Below the pieces are notes generated by a model. That model was given only the letters and a program-made list of their open reading frames with translations. It was not told the DNA's origin and did not search any database. From Entophlyctis helioformis (taxonomy: Eukaryota > Chytridiomycota > Chytridiomycetes > Chytridiales > Chytriomycetaceae): a DNA stretch of 64,000 bases. The position numbers and the translations under genes were made by a program. This document shows, piece after piece, positions 47,350 through 58,142 of the stretch (position 1 is its first letter; each line of letters begins with the position of its first letter). Location: contig JAHLKH010000021.1 in assembly GCA_025526915.1 (NCBI GenBank), positions 1 through 64,000 on the forward strand, read 5' to 3'.

Positions 47350-47467
47350 CATGTCAATGAAATGGCATGCCGTGTCGGTGCATGTCCCACATTCCCATGT
47401 GATGTTGGACGATCGTGTCGAGTGGATCTTGTCCTGTCAGCCACAAAGTGTGCAAGCGGCTGGGGCG

Positions 47468-48928
47468 ATGCAGACAGAGCGACAGACGGCAGCCAACGCA
47501 GACGCAGCAACGACAGCAGCAGTCGCCAGCGACGAGCATGTGCGCCAGCTGCAGAACCAGCTGCAGAGCACAGCAGAGCAGCCGGCTGTGGTCGAGCAGG
47601 TCGTTGGAGCGAGTGGCAGCCAAGCCGTCGAGCCAGGACAGACAGGACAGCCAGCAGCAGCGACTGCACAGCCAGGCGTGCCTCGCTATGTGGTGCCGCC
47701 AGCGACTGGCGACCTCGCATACGGCAGCAGCCACTGGGACGGCAAGCCCGCCGAGATCCACGCCATTATCCTCAAGCACGCCGGCCCGCTCACTCGCTTC
47801 CTCAACGGCCTGCTCGGCAACACGGCCACACTCAACGAAGCGACCAAGCTGCAACTGTGGACCGATGCGTTCAAGATGGACTGGCAGGGCGATCTGGCTC
47901 TGCTGCCTTACGTTTGGCTGACGGCCGACAACGGACTGCTCCTCGCACACTCTCGCTCCATGTACGGCCGTCTGTGCAAGCGCTTTCCGCAGAACACCGA
48001 GCGCTTCCATGCGAGCAAAGACGCAGACAGCAACAACTGCAACGACTCGTTCACGGACGATCCGTGCGACAGTCGTTGGCTGCTGCTCATTCCCATGCGG
48101 CACGGCTGGTTCGATCTGCTCGACTTTACGTACCCGATCGCACTCGCTCGCATCGCCATCCGCTTTGGATGCCTCGATCTGCTCAAGCATCTCGACGTCA
48201 AGTACAGCACACTCAAGGACTGGATGGCCAATCACGAGTGCCGAGTCGAGGTCCTTCCTGGTGCAGTCGATCAAGCAGCGCAATACGGGCACCTCGATCT
48301 TGTGCAGTACCTGTTTGATCTCGGTGTGGCATGCACGACAAAGGCGATGGATAACGCGGCAAAGGGCGGTCAGCTACATGTTGTTAAGTGGCTGCATGTC
48401 AACAGGACGGAAGGTTGCACGACTCGTGCGATGGACTGGGCGGCTGGAGACGGTCATCTGCACGTTGTCAAGTGGCTCCACGAGAACAGGACGGAAGGAT
48501 GCACAGATCAGGCGATGATTGATGCTTCGACCCAGGGCCGCCTTGATATGGTGCAGTGGCTACACGAGACCCGTGGTCAAGAGTGCACGTCCGCTGCACT
48601 GGATAACGCCGTCAGAAATGGACACGTGGACGTTGTCAAGTACATGCACTCCAGAGGCAGCCGCGCATCAAACAACGCCATTGATTCTGCAGCCGCACAT
48701 GGAAACGCCGAGATGGTCCAATACTTGCTGGATCATGGATATGGCTTTGGACTCGAAGCGCTCCACCGCGCCAGGACTGCCGAAGTAGCCGATATTCTCC
48801 TAGGCAGCATCACGCTGGACCGGGCACAGACACTACTTGCAGAAGCAAAGCAAGGATTCTTCACCAACAAGACCACCATCGAGCGACTCGAATCGACCAT
48901 CAGGAAACGGCAACCATCAAGCGAGTGA
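47468..48928 (+). CDS. Ankyrin-repeat protein of the WLHENRTEGCT type
   Basis: The open frame gives 486 aa. The first 80 residues are Gln/Ala-rich with a short coiled stretch. Residues 90-260 include a helical region (EIHAIILKHAGPLTRFLNGL). From about residue 265 six or more degenerate ankyrin units follow. The core is AMDWAAGDGHLHVVKWLHENRTEGCT, seen in two near-identical copies plus DMVQWLHETRGQECTSA and VDVVKYMHSRGSRASNN. This repeat style is expanded in chytrids, oomycetes and amoebae. The gene may not end here: a donor at 48925, four bases before the stop, joins in phase to the exon chain in 49077-51023. An in-frame ATG at 47351, two bases after the thioesterase stop, is an alternative start. 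Confidence 0.8.
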   Translation: MQTERQTAANADAATTAAVASDEHVRQLQNQLQSTAEQPAVVEQVVGASGSQAVEPGQTGQPAAATAQPGVPRYVVPPATGDLAYGSSHWDGKPAEIHAIILKHAGPLTRFLNGLLGNTATLNEATKLQLWTDAFKMDWQGDLALLPYVWLTADNGLLLAHSRSMYGRLCKRFPQNTERFHASKDADSNNCNDSFTDDPCDSRWLLLIPMRHGWFDLLDFTYPIALARIAIRFGCLDLLKHLDVKYSTLKDWMANHECRVEVLPGAVDQAAQYGHLDLVQYLFDLGVACTTKAMDNAAKGGQLHVVKWLHVNRTEGCTTRAMDWAAGDGHLHVVKWLHENRTEGCTDQAMIDASTQGRLDMVQWLHETRGQECTSAALDNAVRNGHVDVVKYMHSRGSRASNNAIDSAAAHGNAEMVQYLLDHGYGFGLEALHRARTAEVADILLGSITLDRAQTLLAEAKQGFFTNKTTIERLESTIRKRQPSSE

Positions 48929-49076
48929 TGGATGGATCGCCAAGACTCTTTGGAATGAAGATGTGATTGCCGCACTTGTCGACACCAACCGCCATCTGCC
49001 ACCTGTCGCCGATGCCGCCACGACTTGCACTGCGTCTGCCAATGCTGCGTGCGACTCTGTGAGGATGGCCACACAG

Positions 49077-51023
49077 TCTGCAGCTGGATGCTGATCTCGG
49101 GGGTGTCATCGAGTGTATCATTGAGGAACAGGCTGAGCAAGCGGCCAGGCCAGACTCACCAAACACCTCGCCTGACGTTGAACGGCTCAGAGAGCACCTT
49201 GCATCACAAGCACTGCCGACCACCTCGCATCTGCCAGACTTGATCCAACCACCGCTCCCACCGCTCCCACTGCCACATGCATCGCTCGCCTTCCATCTTG
49301 CCTGTGTTCGCCTGCCACCAAACCAGCATCTCGGTGGCTTCCCGCAACCCCAAAGCTTGTTTGGCGAGGTCGGACACACCGCATCGCCCCCGTCCGCCAC
49401 GCCTGCTCCTGCTCCCGTCTCTCCAGCATCGCATCCTCCAGCAGCCATGCCCCTGTGCTGCTCTCTCTGCACGAACCCAACAGACCGACAACCCCAGCGC
49501 ATTCACATCCGACTCTCTGTCCGCCAGTCCCGCTCACGACAAGGTGCAGCAGACCCCTTCTGCCCGTCCATCAAGCAGCATCCGCACGCTGGTCCAGCCG
49601 TCGAGGCCGTCCTGCACCTGGCCGAGCCGCATGCCAGCCAACAGCAGCGCAAGCCTTTGGCCTCACTGGTCGGTGCTGTGGCCACCATGGCGGTCTCTGT
49701 CTTTGTTGTCGCTGGCGATGCCCTCGTCTCCTCGCTTCTGCAGGTGCGTTGCTCTCGCCCCTCATGCGCTGCTCTCGCCCTTCTTGCGTTGCTCCGTCTG
49801 CCTGCTGCTGCTGTGCTGGAGCCCTGTTGGCTTGTATGTCAGCCAGCCAGCCAGCCTGACAGCCAGCCAGCACAGCGCTCTTGAATCCGCTGTCGCATGC
49901 GTCTCTGCAGCCTGCAACCCCCATCGTCCAGCAATCTGGCTGACGCGACTCAACTCCGCTCCGACTCCGCTCGATCCAGACTGCCAACAAGCACTCGATG
50001 AGACAAGCCCTGCTCGGCAACGACAGCAGCAGCAGCAGCAGCAGCAGCATCAGCAGACAACTCGTGCCCAGTCGGCGTGCGACTGACGCTGCACTGGCCT
50101 CATCTCACCGCCATTGCTGTCCATCCGTCTCTTTCATTCACAAGACCAACCAACCCCGCCACACGATCAAGCCGTCCAGCACAAGTGGCTTGGTGACTTG
50201 CTTCCATGAACAGATCGTCAGGTGTCGCAACCCAAGGTGGTTCCAATCTATGACGAGCACGCCTCAGTCGCAAAGGGGAGCCAGCTCAATGGGATTGACT
50301 CTGTTGATCTGGATGACTGCGTGGTCACCTCTCGCAACAGCTTCAAGGTTCACTGCCAGCATGTCAGTTCATTTGGCAACTGATGGCTTTCAAGGCAAGG
50401 AAGCGAGCGAAATTCCAAGACGGCAGTCATGTGGATGCAGAGTTGGATGACGTTTTCGAGACAAGACCCGCGTCCAGCACAACAACCAAACGTTTTGTAA
50501 GAAGCAAACACTGTCCGCAAGATCACCAAGACCGTGTCGCGACAAAGGACATCCAAAGACGCCAGCCAGCCAGCCGCGGCAATCAATCAGCAAGCAACAA
50601 GACTCCTGATGAACGGCCAACCAGTCACAGGCATCGACCAGCTTGCAGCCATTGCTGCTGAGCTTTGGCTTGCTGTCGCTGTTCGCGTTCAAGACCAATC
50701 CGAGCCGATCAATCAAGGCTCAACATCAACCATGGCGCCGTTATTCAATTCTGACGACGAGATCATGGCAGAGGACTGCGATCAGCCGCCACAATCTCCT
50801 GCCGCCATCAAACCACAGGCACACGAACATTCAGCCAAACGGCCTTCCAGCTGCAGTCGTCACTCAGCAGACAGCAACTGCTGTTGCCATACTTGACCTC
50901 ACATGGACTTGTGGCACTGCAGTGGTTGGATCGCCGCCTCATGACAACGACGAGTTGTATGAGGTTGACTATGGATACTCAGATGATGGGTTTGCTGGAT
51001 TGGTGTGCCAGGATCCTGAATGA
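49077..51023 (+). CDS. Intron-rich exon chain, probable C-terminal extension of the ankyrin gene
   Basis: Nine segments with protein-like composition join in phase through GT-AG introns: 49077-49416, 49484-49599, 49638-49743, 49863-49925, 49980-50063, 50222-50362, 50395-50496, 50522 (or 50531)-50855 and 50923-51023. Introns are 67, 38, 119, 54, 158, 32, 25 (or 34) and 67 nt. Joined to the ankyrin frame through 48925-49076, the total is 947 codons with no internal stop. The segments are helical and acidic at first (GGVIECIIEEQAEQ), then Ser/Pro-rich. A hydrophobic stretch follows (SLVGAVATMAVSVFVVAGDA), then a polySer run, VVPIYDEHASVAKGSQLNGI, and an acidic end (DNDELYEVDYGYSDDG). I recognise no domain. 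It could also be a separate gene starting near 48930, or a decaying one. Confidence 0.5.
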
Positions 51024-51433
51024 CTTACCCAGTATGAATGATCAGTCAGATCAGTCAGTTGAGATTGAGAGCAATCACATCCATGGACTGCAGTTCAATG
51101 CTCTCAATGTGGTGCATGACAGATGAGTGGATGCATGCAAGGATCGCATGGCATCTTGACAATCAATGTGCAAATGCCAGCAGTTGCTGGCTGTGGTTTG
51201 GCTCAAGTGACTTGCGAATAGTCTTGGATGATGAATGATTGTATGGATACACAACAACACATACAATCATTGAGCGCAATGGTGGTTGGACTCATGTCTG
51301 GCTGTTCCATTGCATTTGCTGAAAGTGTGTTCAGAGAGAGCACAAAGTCTGTCCATGCACACCACGATCCGAGTGTGAGTTGGCGATGCCTGTTTGCTGG
51401 CAAAGCATCCGACTCAAAGCACTCCACATGTGC
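51024..51433. other. Convergent intergenic region, more A/T-rich
   Basis: This stretch lies between the end of the plus-strand exon chain and the kinase stop on the minus strand. It is visibly richer in A and T than the surroundings. I see no gene in it. A minus-strand open frame at 51203-51427 (no family recognised) might be part of an unannotated 3' exon of the kinase gene. Confidence 0.45.
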
Positions 51434-53422
51434 TCACTTGCCTTTGTCTGTCTTGGCCGGGAATGCGACCTTGGCCTCGAACCGCGCCATGGGCGATCGG
51501 CTCGGCTTCTTGGCGAACGCCTGCTTGAATGCGGCGAGCTTGTCATACTTGTCGCACTCCATCTCGTGATCCTCCTCAGACTTGATGGGCGGCAGGCCCA
51601 TGACCATCTCGAAGAACGTGACTCCGAGACTCCATATGTCAGCCTCTGGTCCCACAAACGGCGATCCCAGAGCGCACTCAGGCGACATGTACTCTGGCGT
51701 TCTGTAATGGTGGATGCCAAGCACAGCGGGCGAGTCAGTGTGATGATCGCAGCATTGCAGCACGAGTACGGCATGGCAACTCACCCAATGTGCATCTGGA
51801 AGCGCTTGTTGGGATCAAACGCCTCACTGAAGCCAAAGTCAATGAGGCGGATCTCGTCGTTGCTGACCATGAAGTTGCCGGACTTGATGTCCAGATGGAC
51901 AACGTTGCTCTGTTTGATATGGATGCCAAGTGGCGTGCTGTCAGTTTCGGCCAGCAGATACAATCACAGTCGCATGCAAGTGCCGTGATACCTTGTGGCA
52001 GTATGCCACGGCAGACGCCATCTGCTGGCAGTACTTGCGGCATGTGCTGCCGTCAAGCAGGCGGTCGTCCTCTGCCAGCGCCTTGAGGACTTGGAACAGT
52101 GATCTGCGCGGCAGGTGCTCCATGGTGATGAAGACATGGCTGGCAGTCTCGGCCACATCGACGACTTGCACGATGTACGGATGGTGGAGGACCTGCGTGA
52201 ACAGCATCTCCATCTCACGGTCTCGCTGGGTGAACGCGTCTGCCTCGTCGTCGCCCGTCTTGACTTTCACAATGACCTTGGTTGCAAACTGTCGTCATGA
52301 AACCACGAGTGAGCCGCGACATTCAACCTCGTGACCATGAACACACACGCCATGAACATACAGGCAGACCCGTGCGCTTGTCTTGGATCAGACGCACATG
52401 ACCGCATGCGCCTTTGCCGACGTTGCTTCCCACGATGCAGTCTTGCAGCTGCCATGGGACGAATGTCGAGTCCTCGTGTGCAGATGGCGATCCAGACACG
52501 CTTGCCGATGGCGTGCATGGCAGCTGTGTGCATCCGCCCGCACCGAATGCATCCAGGAGCGACTGCGACCGGTGGGTCGTGTCGAGTGGCATGAATGGCA
52601 GTGTGCCAGCAACGCGACGGACTGCGACCTGGCGATCCGTCAGTGCCACGCCGTTGCACAAGATCGGCTCATCCATGAACTGCTTGCATGCACAATGTGA
52701 GCCATGCGTGCCATCCACAGACACAGCCATCTGCATGCGATGCACTCACGTGGAAGCCGTGCGTCTGGCGGACGTACTCGTCGAACGCTTTGACCATCGT
52801 CTGGACAATGCCACGGATCTCCTCGGGGTTCATCGCCTCGGGATCCTTCACCAGCCGCGTGTACTCGGCGCTGTGGATGGGACCGGCATGAACGACACGA
52901 GCCTTGTGCGCAGCGTATGCGCCGGCTTGTTCTGAAGGCAGCCATGACACTGAACATGGCGTCGCTGATTCTGTGGTTGGGCAACACCAGGCTGTAGAGT
53001 TTTGGCGGAGCAGCCGCTGCATTGGATGCGGTTGGGGCGGTTGGGGCGATACGCGGTGCGACGGCAGCCACGGGCTGTGCTACGTTGTGGGTCGCCGCAG
53101 GAGGATAGACAGAGGCAGTCGGTCGGATGGTGTGATGAGACAGCGCTCCGACAGCCGCGGTTTCGGCTGGGGAGACGGCGACGCCACAGAGCGAGACACG
53201 CGTCTGCTCGGGCTGAGTGCCAATCGGCGACGCGTCGGCGATGCTGCGGCGCTTGAGGTTACGGCCGACGATTGACTTGAGCGAGCTGATGCCGCTTGCC
53301 CACGACGGCCGCTTTCGCGAGTTGGTTGTTTGCTTGGCTGGCAGCCGTGCCGACGGCGTGTGTGATGATTGTGCGGCTGCGCCGTTGGGCTGAGGGGCGA
53401 TGCTGCTTTGCTGCTGCTTCAT
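51434..53422 (-). CDS. Atypical protein kinase, short C-lobe
   Basis: The N-terminal 150 residues are basic and disordered (SSLKSIVGRNLKRRS). A kinase domain follows: glycine loop VGSNVGKGACGHVRLIQ, ATP-lysine block QFATKVIVKVK, DREMEMLFTQVLHHPYIVQV, catalytic loop VVHLDIKSGNFMV, LIDFGFSEA, TPEYMSPECALG and ADIWSLGVTFFEMVMGLPP. The catalytic loop has HLD instead of HRD, but Asp, Lys, Asn and DFG are kept. After about 45 more residues the frame stops at 51434, so most of the last C-lobe helices and the usual subdomain XI Arg are not seen. One join near 52935-52945 does not close: SDAMFSVMAAF and GAYAAHKARVVHAG lie in different frames, and only a 19-nt intron or an indel would connect them. Substrates are unknown. 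Confidence 0.7.
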
Positions 53423-53881
53423 TGCGTGTGGATTAACGCGAGTGGAAGTGGGTCTTGGTGCGTCTGTGGAGCGAGAGTGGCTGGATCTGCGATGTTTGGC
53501 GAGATCGGATGTGCGAAAGTCGGGAAAGACGCTCACAATGGATGACGTGATGTGACTGGCTTTGGCGAGTGACGGCTGCAATCAGCTGCGTCTGATCCAG
53601 CACGATAGACATTGGTTGTCCCTGTGAGTGCATGCTGGCACTTGGACAGCCGCAGTCTGGCGTGACTGCAGCCGCAATGCTGGATTGCTTCTCGTGCAGA
53701 TCGCTCATCTTTGCTCAGCTGTACAACGGCCGCGAGTGGATTGTTGGACATCACGCAGCAGACAGCCATGTACTTGCTGTACTCTGATGAATGGGGATGT
53801 GATCATTGGAGGCGTTTGTGTTGTGAGTGGAGCTTCCCTTGAACCATAGAACGATCTCCACTTTCAACAGAGGAGTGGTAT
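53423..53881. other. Intergenic region
   Basis: The gap between the hydrolase stop and the kinase start, both on the minus strand, should hold the kinase promoter. The kinase frame extends upstream to about 53581 without a stop but from a TTG, not an ATG. No other gene is seen. Confidence 0.5.
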
Positions 53882-56181
53882 TCATTGCGCCGGTGGAGCT
53901 GCAAAGAGCAGCGTGGGCGGCAGATCAGCCTTGAGCGGTGGCACAATCTCAATGTCCGCAGTCTTCAACAGTGCCGACACATCTTGGCTGCAATCGGTCG
54001 CCATTGGTGCTGCCAAGGTGCCAGAGGATGACTGAGCCGTGCAAGTGGAAGCACGATCTGCCAACAATGGCGATGCCGCTCTGCTTGGTTGCTGATCCAA
54101 TGCCGACGGGGACGAGGCATCCGCAGGTGGCGATCCAGCACTTGCCATGGAGGACAGAGAGGCAGCAGCAGTCAACGCCGCATTCACAACAGCCGTTTCA
54201 GTGCCAAGCATCTGGGCTGCTAGTCGATCCGACCACTTGACGGCGTGCGTCTCAAACACCTGGCGCAGGTTGGCCCATCCAGAGAGCACCGACGCCGTCT
54301 CTTGCTCGCCGCAGATGGCCGTGTAAAAGTGGCGCAAGAGCAGTGCGTTGAAGGTGGCAATGTCCTCATGGTTCATGGCATGGCCGCGTCCGTCAAACAG
54401 AACAAGGCGTCCGCCAATGTGCCTGGCCAGATGGAGCGCGTTGCGTGCATGCACAAGCTGCAGGTGTGGGTTGGGTTGGCGAGATGTGAAGCGTGTCAGA
54501 GTCCACAGCGACAACAGCATCGCAACGGCACACAGCAGGCTGATCAGCAACGGTCGTCTCGGCCACTCACGCAGTCTTCGGTGCCGTGGACAACCATGAC
54601 TGGGATGGATGTTGCCGAGAGCGACTTGCGCAGCTCGTGTAAGCGGTCTGTGCTGACGTAGTGGCGACAGATGCCCCACAGCTGTGCCAAGGCCGATCGG
54701 AAGTTTTGCGGCGGGCGGCTGCCGACTCTGCCTGAATGGAACTGCTCGCATGGATGCGTTGGATGTTGAATGCGTTGGATGCATGTGAGCTACACTGCCC
54801 ATGGAGTGCGGACAACCGTGCACGCAACGCTGTGCTGCATGGATGCTGCAGGCGTACCTTGAGCATGTAGTCAAAGTTGTCTTGCAGCCAGACTCGATCG
54901 GCGCAGAGCTGCGCAGCCAGTCCTGCATTGCCACCAGCCAGGTAAGCCAACCAGCCTGCTCAGTGCGACAAGGTGCGACAAGGTGCGACAAGATGAGACA
55001 AGATGCAAGCGGATGGCATGCAGCTCACGTTGCTGTACAGCAGGCGTGGCACATGGTCCTTGATCTGTGCCAGGCCGAGCATGACCTGTGCAAACAGTCC
55101 CACCAGCCGCGGAATGTGCTCCGACTGCAGACGAGCCAGCCACCGTGAGTTGATGGGACCAATGCGACGCGATGCGACCGACGTGAATCCTCCAAGAGCG
55201 TGCACTCACAGGTGGCAGTCCGCGACCGGCGTGTGTGGATGCCAGACACAGACTCGACAGCTTGTCTGGCAGGAGCAGCGCCAGTTCCTGTTGTGCACAA
55301 GCGTGCCGTCAGCGCACTGTCGTGTGACCAGGACCAAGCGCAACTCGCCACCACACACCTGTGCGATCATGCCGCCCATGCTGACGCCAACGACATGGCA
55401 CTTGTCCCATCCAAGATGCGCAACGAGCTCGTTGGCGTCTCGGGCCATGTCGACCATCCTGGATGCGATCCATGCAGGCAGATCAGCAAGCGCATCTGTG
55501 ATGTGGCCGGCTGGTCGGGGACGGCATGCTGCACGCACCTGTACTGGGTGAGCGGTGCGGTCGAGAAGCCAGAGCCTCGGTTCTCGTAGATGCAGACCTC
55601 AAAGTCGCCATGCCGTCCAAAGAACTCTGTCTGCAAGCCAACAGCAGTGGATGGCCGTCAGCGATCAGCCGCCATGCGTGAGTGTGTGTGGTGGTTCCCC
55701 ATGCCGCAAGCCATGCCTCGGCTAGCAAGCCATGCCTCGGCCAGCAAGCCATGCACGGCTTCGCTCGACGGCAGCACAACAAACAGCATCGATCGCTCAC
55801 CTGGAAGCGCCAGTTGTCGCAGCTGCCGGCCCAGCCTGTGATGAAGAGCAGCTTGTGCTTGCCCGTGCCGTGGATCTCATGGTACAGGTCGATGGGCTGG
55901 CCACGGCTCTCTCCCACACGGCACGTTGCGCGGATGACCCGGTCGCTCAGAAACGACGACTGGTGCCGGCGGCCTGTGGCAGCAGCGACGGCAGCGACAG
56001 GGCGAGTGTGGATGCTGGTGCGGTGGATGCTGGCGGGCGAGAGAGGGTGGCATGCTGCAGCGGATGCCGATGCAGACGGCGGCGACGAGAGGACGTGGGC
56101 GGGCTGCGGACGAGCGGGGCGGAGTGCGTGTGGCAGAAGGCGGCTGGAGGCAGCGGGCGGCAGGCGGGCGAGCGGGTTCAT
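53882..56181 (-). CDS. Alpha/beta-hydrolase fold protein, possibly mitochondrial
   Basis: The N-terminal 60 residues (MNPLARLPPAASSRLLPHAL, then an Arg/Ser/Ala-rich stretch) look like a mitochondrial presequence. The core has KLLFITGWAGSCDNW (strand and oxyanion loop), VCIYENRGSGFST, the nucleophile elbow VVGVSMGGMIAQ, VMVVHGTEDC with a likely Asp, and LVLFDGRGHAMNHED with the His. These are the standard parts of an esterase/lipase-type hydrolase. About eight exons are needed. The C-terminal 100 residues (after FETHAVKWSDRL) are Ser/Ala-rich and of unknown role. The substrate cannot be inferred. Starting at 56181 gives the first ATG of the frame. Confidence 0.78.
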
Positions 56182-56779
56182 CTGCAGGCGGCAAGACACG
56201 GGAGCCGTTGACGATAAGAGGTGCGATGCGAGCGATGCGAGCGTGTCGGCTGTGGACGCTTATGAGGCCAGGCGAGCGACAGACGGGCGGGCAGACGGGC
56301 AGACGGGCAGGCAGAGACTCGCAGAGCAAGAGATAAGCTCGTGCCTCTGGCTGGCACGCAGGCACGCCAGACTGCCACGCAGACACGCACGCAGCCAGTC
56401 GCATCGCGTCTGTGGTGGCGAGCCTCTGCCAGCCGGCGCCAATGGACGGTGCACGTGTGCGTGCGACAGGCTGGCAGGCAGCAGACGGCCGGCGATGCGT
56501 GCGCGGTTCCCAGCGCGTCGGGCGGCGTGTGGATCTGCAGGCGTTTCAGACAGACGCGCCGTGGGGCGTTGGCAAGAGCCAGTGGCGCTCGGCAGTGCGA
56601 CGCAGTGCAACGCAGTGCGAAGCAGTACAAGATAAGCAAGAAGAGCAAGAAGAGCAACGCGGCGTGTGTATGTGACAGGCATTCATTGGGTTCGACGAGA
56701 CGGGGACACGGGCCAAACGGACAGGGGACACGCAGCAGAGTCTCGGGGTAAATAGGGAATGGTGCGAGTGCGCGGCTGC
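56182..56779. other. Intergenic region
   Basis: The 598-bp gap between two minus-strand genes has no gene I can support. It is rich in GGCAGGC/GGGCAGAC repeats (about 56275-56310). The open frames here are extensions of shadows of the flanking genes. Confidence 0.5.
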
Positions 56780-57784
56780 TTACGCAACAAGGACCTTGCC
56801 GCCGCGTGCGGCCGCCATGCTCTTGCCAACAGCTGCGCCAATGTCTGCGAGCGGGAAGATCTCGCCAGAGAACGGCTCGAGCACGCCGCGCGTGATGAGG
56901 TCGAGTGCCTCGGACGTGATCGCCTGGCGGCCCTTGACGCCCATGAGCGGGAACTCCTTGCCGAGCCAGTAGCCCGTGATGGTGATGCCGCGGAAGATGA
57001 GCGAGCCGACACCCGCCGAGCACGACATGCCCTCCATGGCGCCGTACACAATCACCGTGCCGCCAACACGCACCGCGAGCGTGAGTGCCTCGGTGATGTT
57101 GCCGCCGACGGCATCCACAGCGCCGTACGGGTGCTTGCCGCCGGTCGCCTCGAGGATCGCCGCAGTGATCTTGGCAGGCGTGTCGAGACCCTCGGTGGAC
57201 ACCACAACATCGGCACCAATCGCCTTGAGCTCGTCGATCTGTGCCGAGCGGCGGACGAGGTTGACCGTCTTGATGCCGCGCGACTTGGCGATCTGGATCA
57301 GCTGGCGGCCGAGCGTCGAGCCGGCGGCAGACTGCAGCACAAACTCGCCCTTCGGGACGGCGAGGCGGTCGAGCATGCCGAGCACCGAGATGGGGTTGAC
57401 AATCAGCTGGGCGGCCGTGGCGTCCGAGACGCTGTCGGGCACAATGGCGAGCTCCTGCTCGTCCACAACGACAAACTCCTGCCATGAACCGTGGCCGTTG
57501 AGCGTGTCGAAGAAGGGCACGACGCGGGCACCAACGGCCACGCGGGTGACGCCAGGGCCGACCTCGGTGACGATGCCGTAGCCCTCGAGGCCGGGAGTGG
57601 CCGGGAGCGTCTTGGGAGCGAAGCCGGGATACACGCCGAGGACCGAGAAGACGTCGGCGGGGTTGACGGGACGCAGCTTGACATTGACGACGACCTGGTT
57701 GGGGCCGGCGGTCGGGCGGGCGACCTCGGAGACGGTCAGCTTGTCGACGCCGTACGACGAGAGAGTGATTGCAGTGGCAGACAT
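56780..57784 (-). CDS. MECR/Etr1-like enoyl reductase (zinc-free MDR family)
   Basis: A single exon gives 334 aa. The protein has the medium-chain dehydrogenase/reductase fold: an N-terminal GroES-like part (LRPVNPADVFSVLGVYPG, LPATPGLEGYGIVTEVG) and a nucleotide-binding part with LQSAAGSTLGRQLIQIAKSR and KTVNLVRR. The 'NPISVLGML' stretch and the NLVRR motif match mitochondrial 2-enoyl thioester reductase better than alcohol dehydrogenases, and the zinc ligands are absent. MECR/Etr1 carries out the last reduction in mitochondrial fatty-acid synthesis. There is no clear presequence from the ATG at 57784, so a cytosolic quinone-oxidoreductase role is possible. The leader just upstream is CA-rich and almost free of G. 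Confidence 0.8.
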   Translation of the reverse strand: MSATAITLSSYGVDKLTVSEVARPTAGPNQVVVNVKLRPVNPADVFSVLGVYPGFAPKTLPATPGLEGYGIVTEVGPGVTRVAVGARVVPFFDTLNGHGSWQEFVVVDEQELAIVPDSVSDATAAQLIVNPISVLGMLDRLAVPKGEFVLQSAAGSTLGRQLIQIAKSRGIKTVNLVRRSAQIDELKAIGADVVVSTEGLDTPAKITAAILEATGGKHPYGAVDAVGGNITEALTLAVRVGGTVIVYGAMEGMSCSAGVGSLIFRGITITGYWLGKEFPLMGVKGRQAITSEALDLITRGVLEPFSGEIFPLADIGAAVGKSMAAARGGKVLVA

Positions 57785-58142
57785 GTGTGTGTTGTTGTTG
57801 TTGTGGGTGGTGTGGGTGGTGTGTGGGTTGGCTGTAAGCGAGTCCGGCAGCCGGCACGCAGCTTTATAGCCGCGTGGACTGCGGATAAACAGCAACGGCC
57901 GCACGTCTGTTTCAACCGCAACAATGGTTGGTCCTGCGCTCGGCCTTTCTGCTGCTGCTGCACGGCTCGGCCGAGTCGAGCGGCCGGCCCTTGGTGCGTG
58001 TGCTGTGCGGCAGGAACGCTGTGGGAACGCTGTGGAAGGACGGCTGCAGGGCGATCTGCTGCACCATTCAGGCATTTATTGCGCCTGGGTCTGTGCGATG
58101 CATGCAGAGGGTGGTGCCCTGTGCAGGGGCTGGCTGCACGGA
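57785..58142. other. Intergenic region
   Basis: The gap lies between the crotonase stop and the reductase start, both minus strand, so it should carry the reductase promoter. Read on the minus strand, the last 50 bases before the ATG are CACCCACACC and ACAACAACAACA repeats. No gene is seen. Confidence 0.55.

Noticed and set aside
49240..49884. Single long frame as one exon of the tail gene
   Set aside because: Coding character moves between frames within it; the multi-exon chain explains composition better than one read-through frame.
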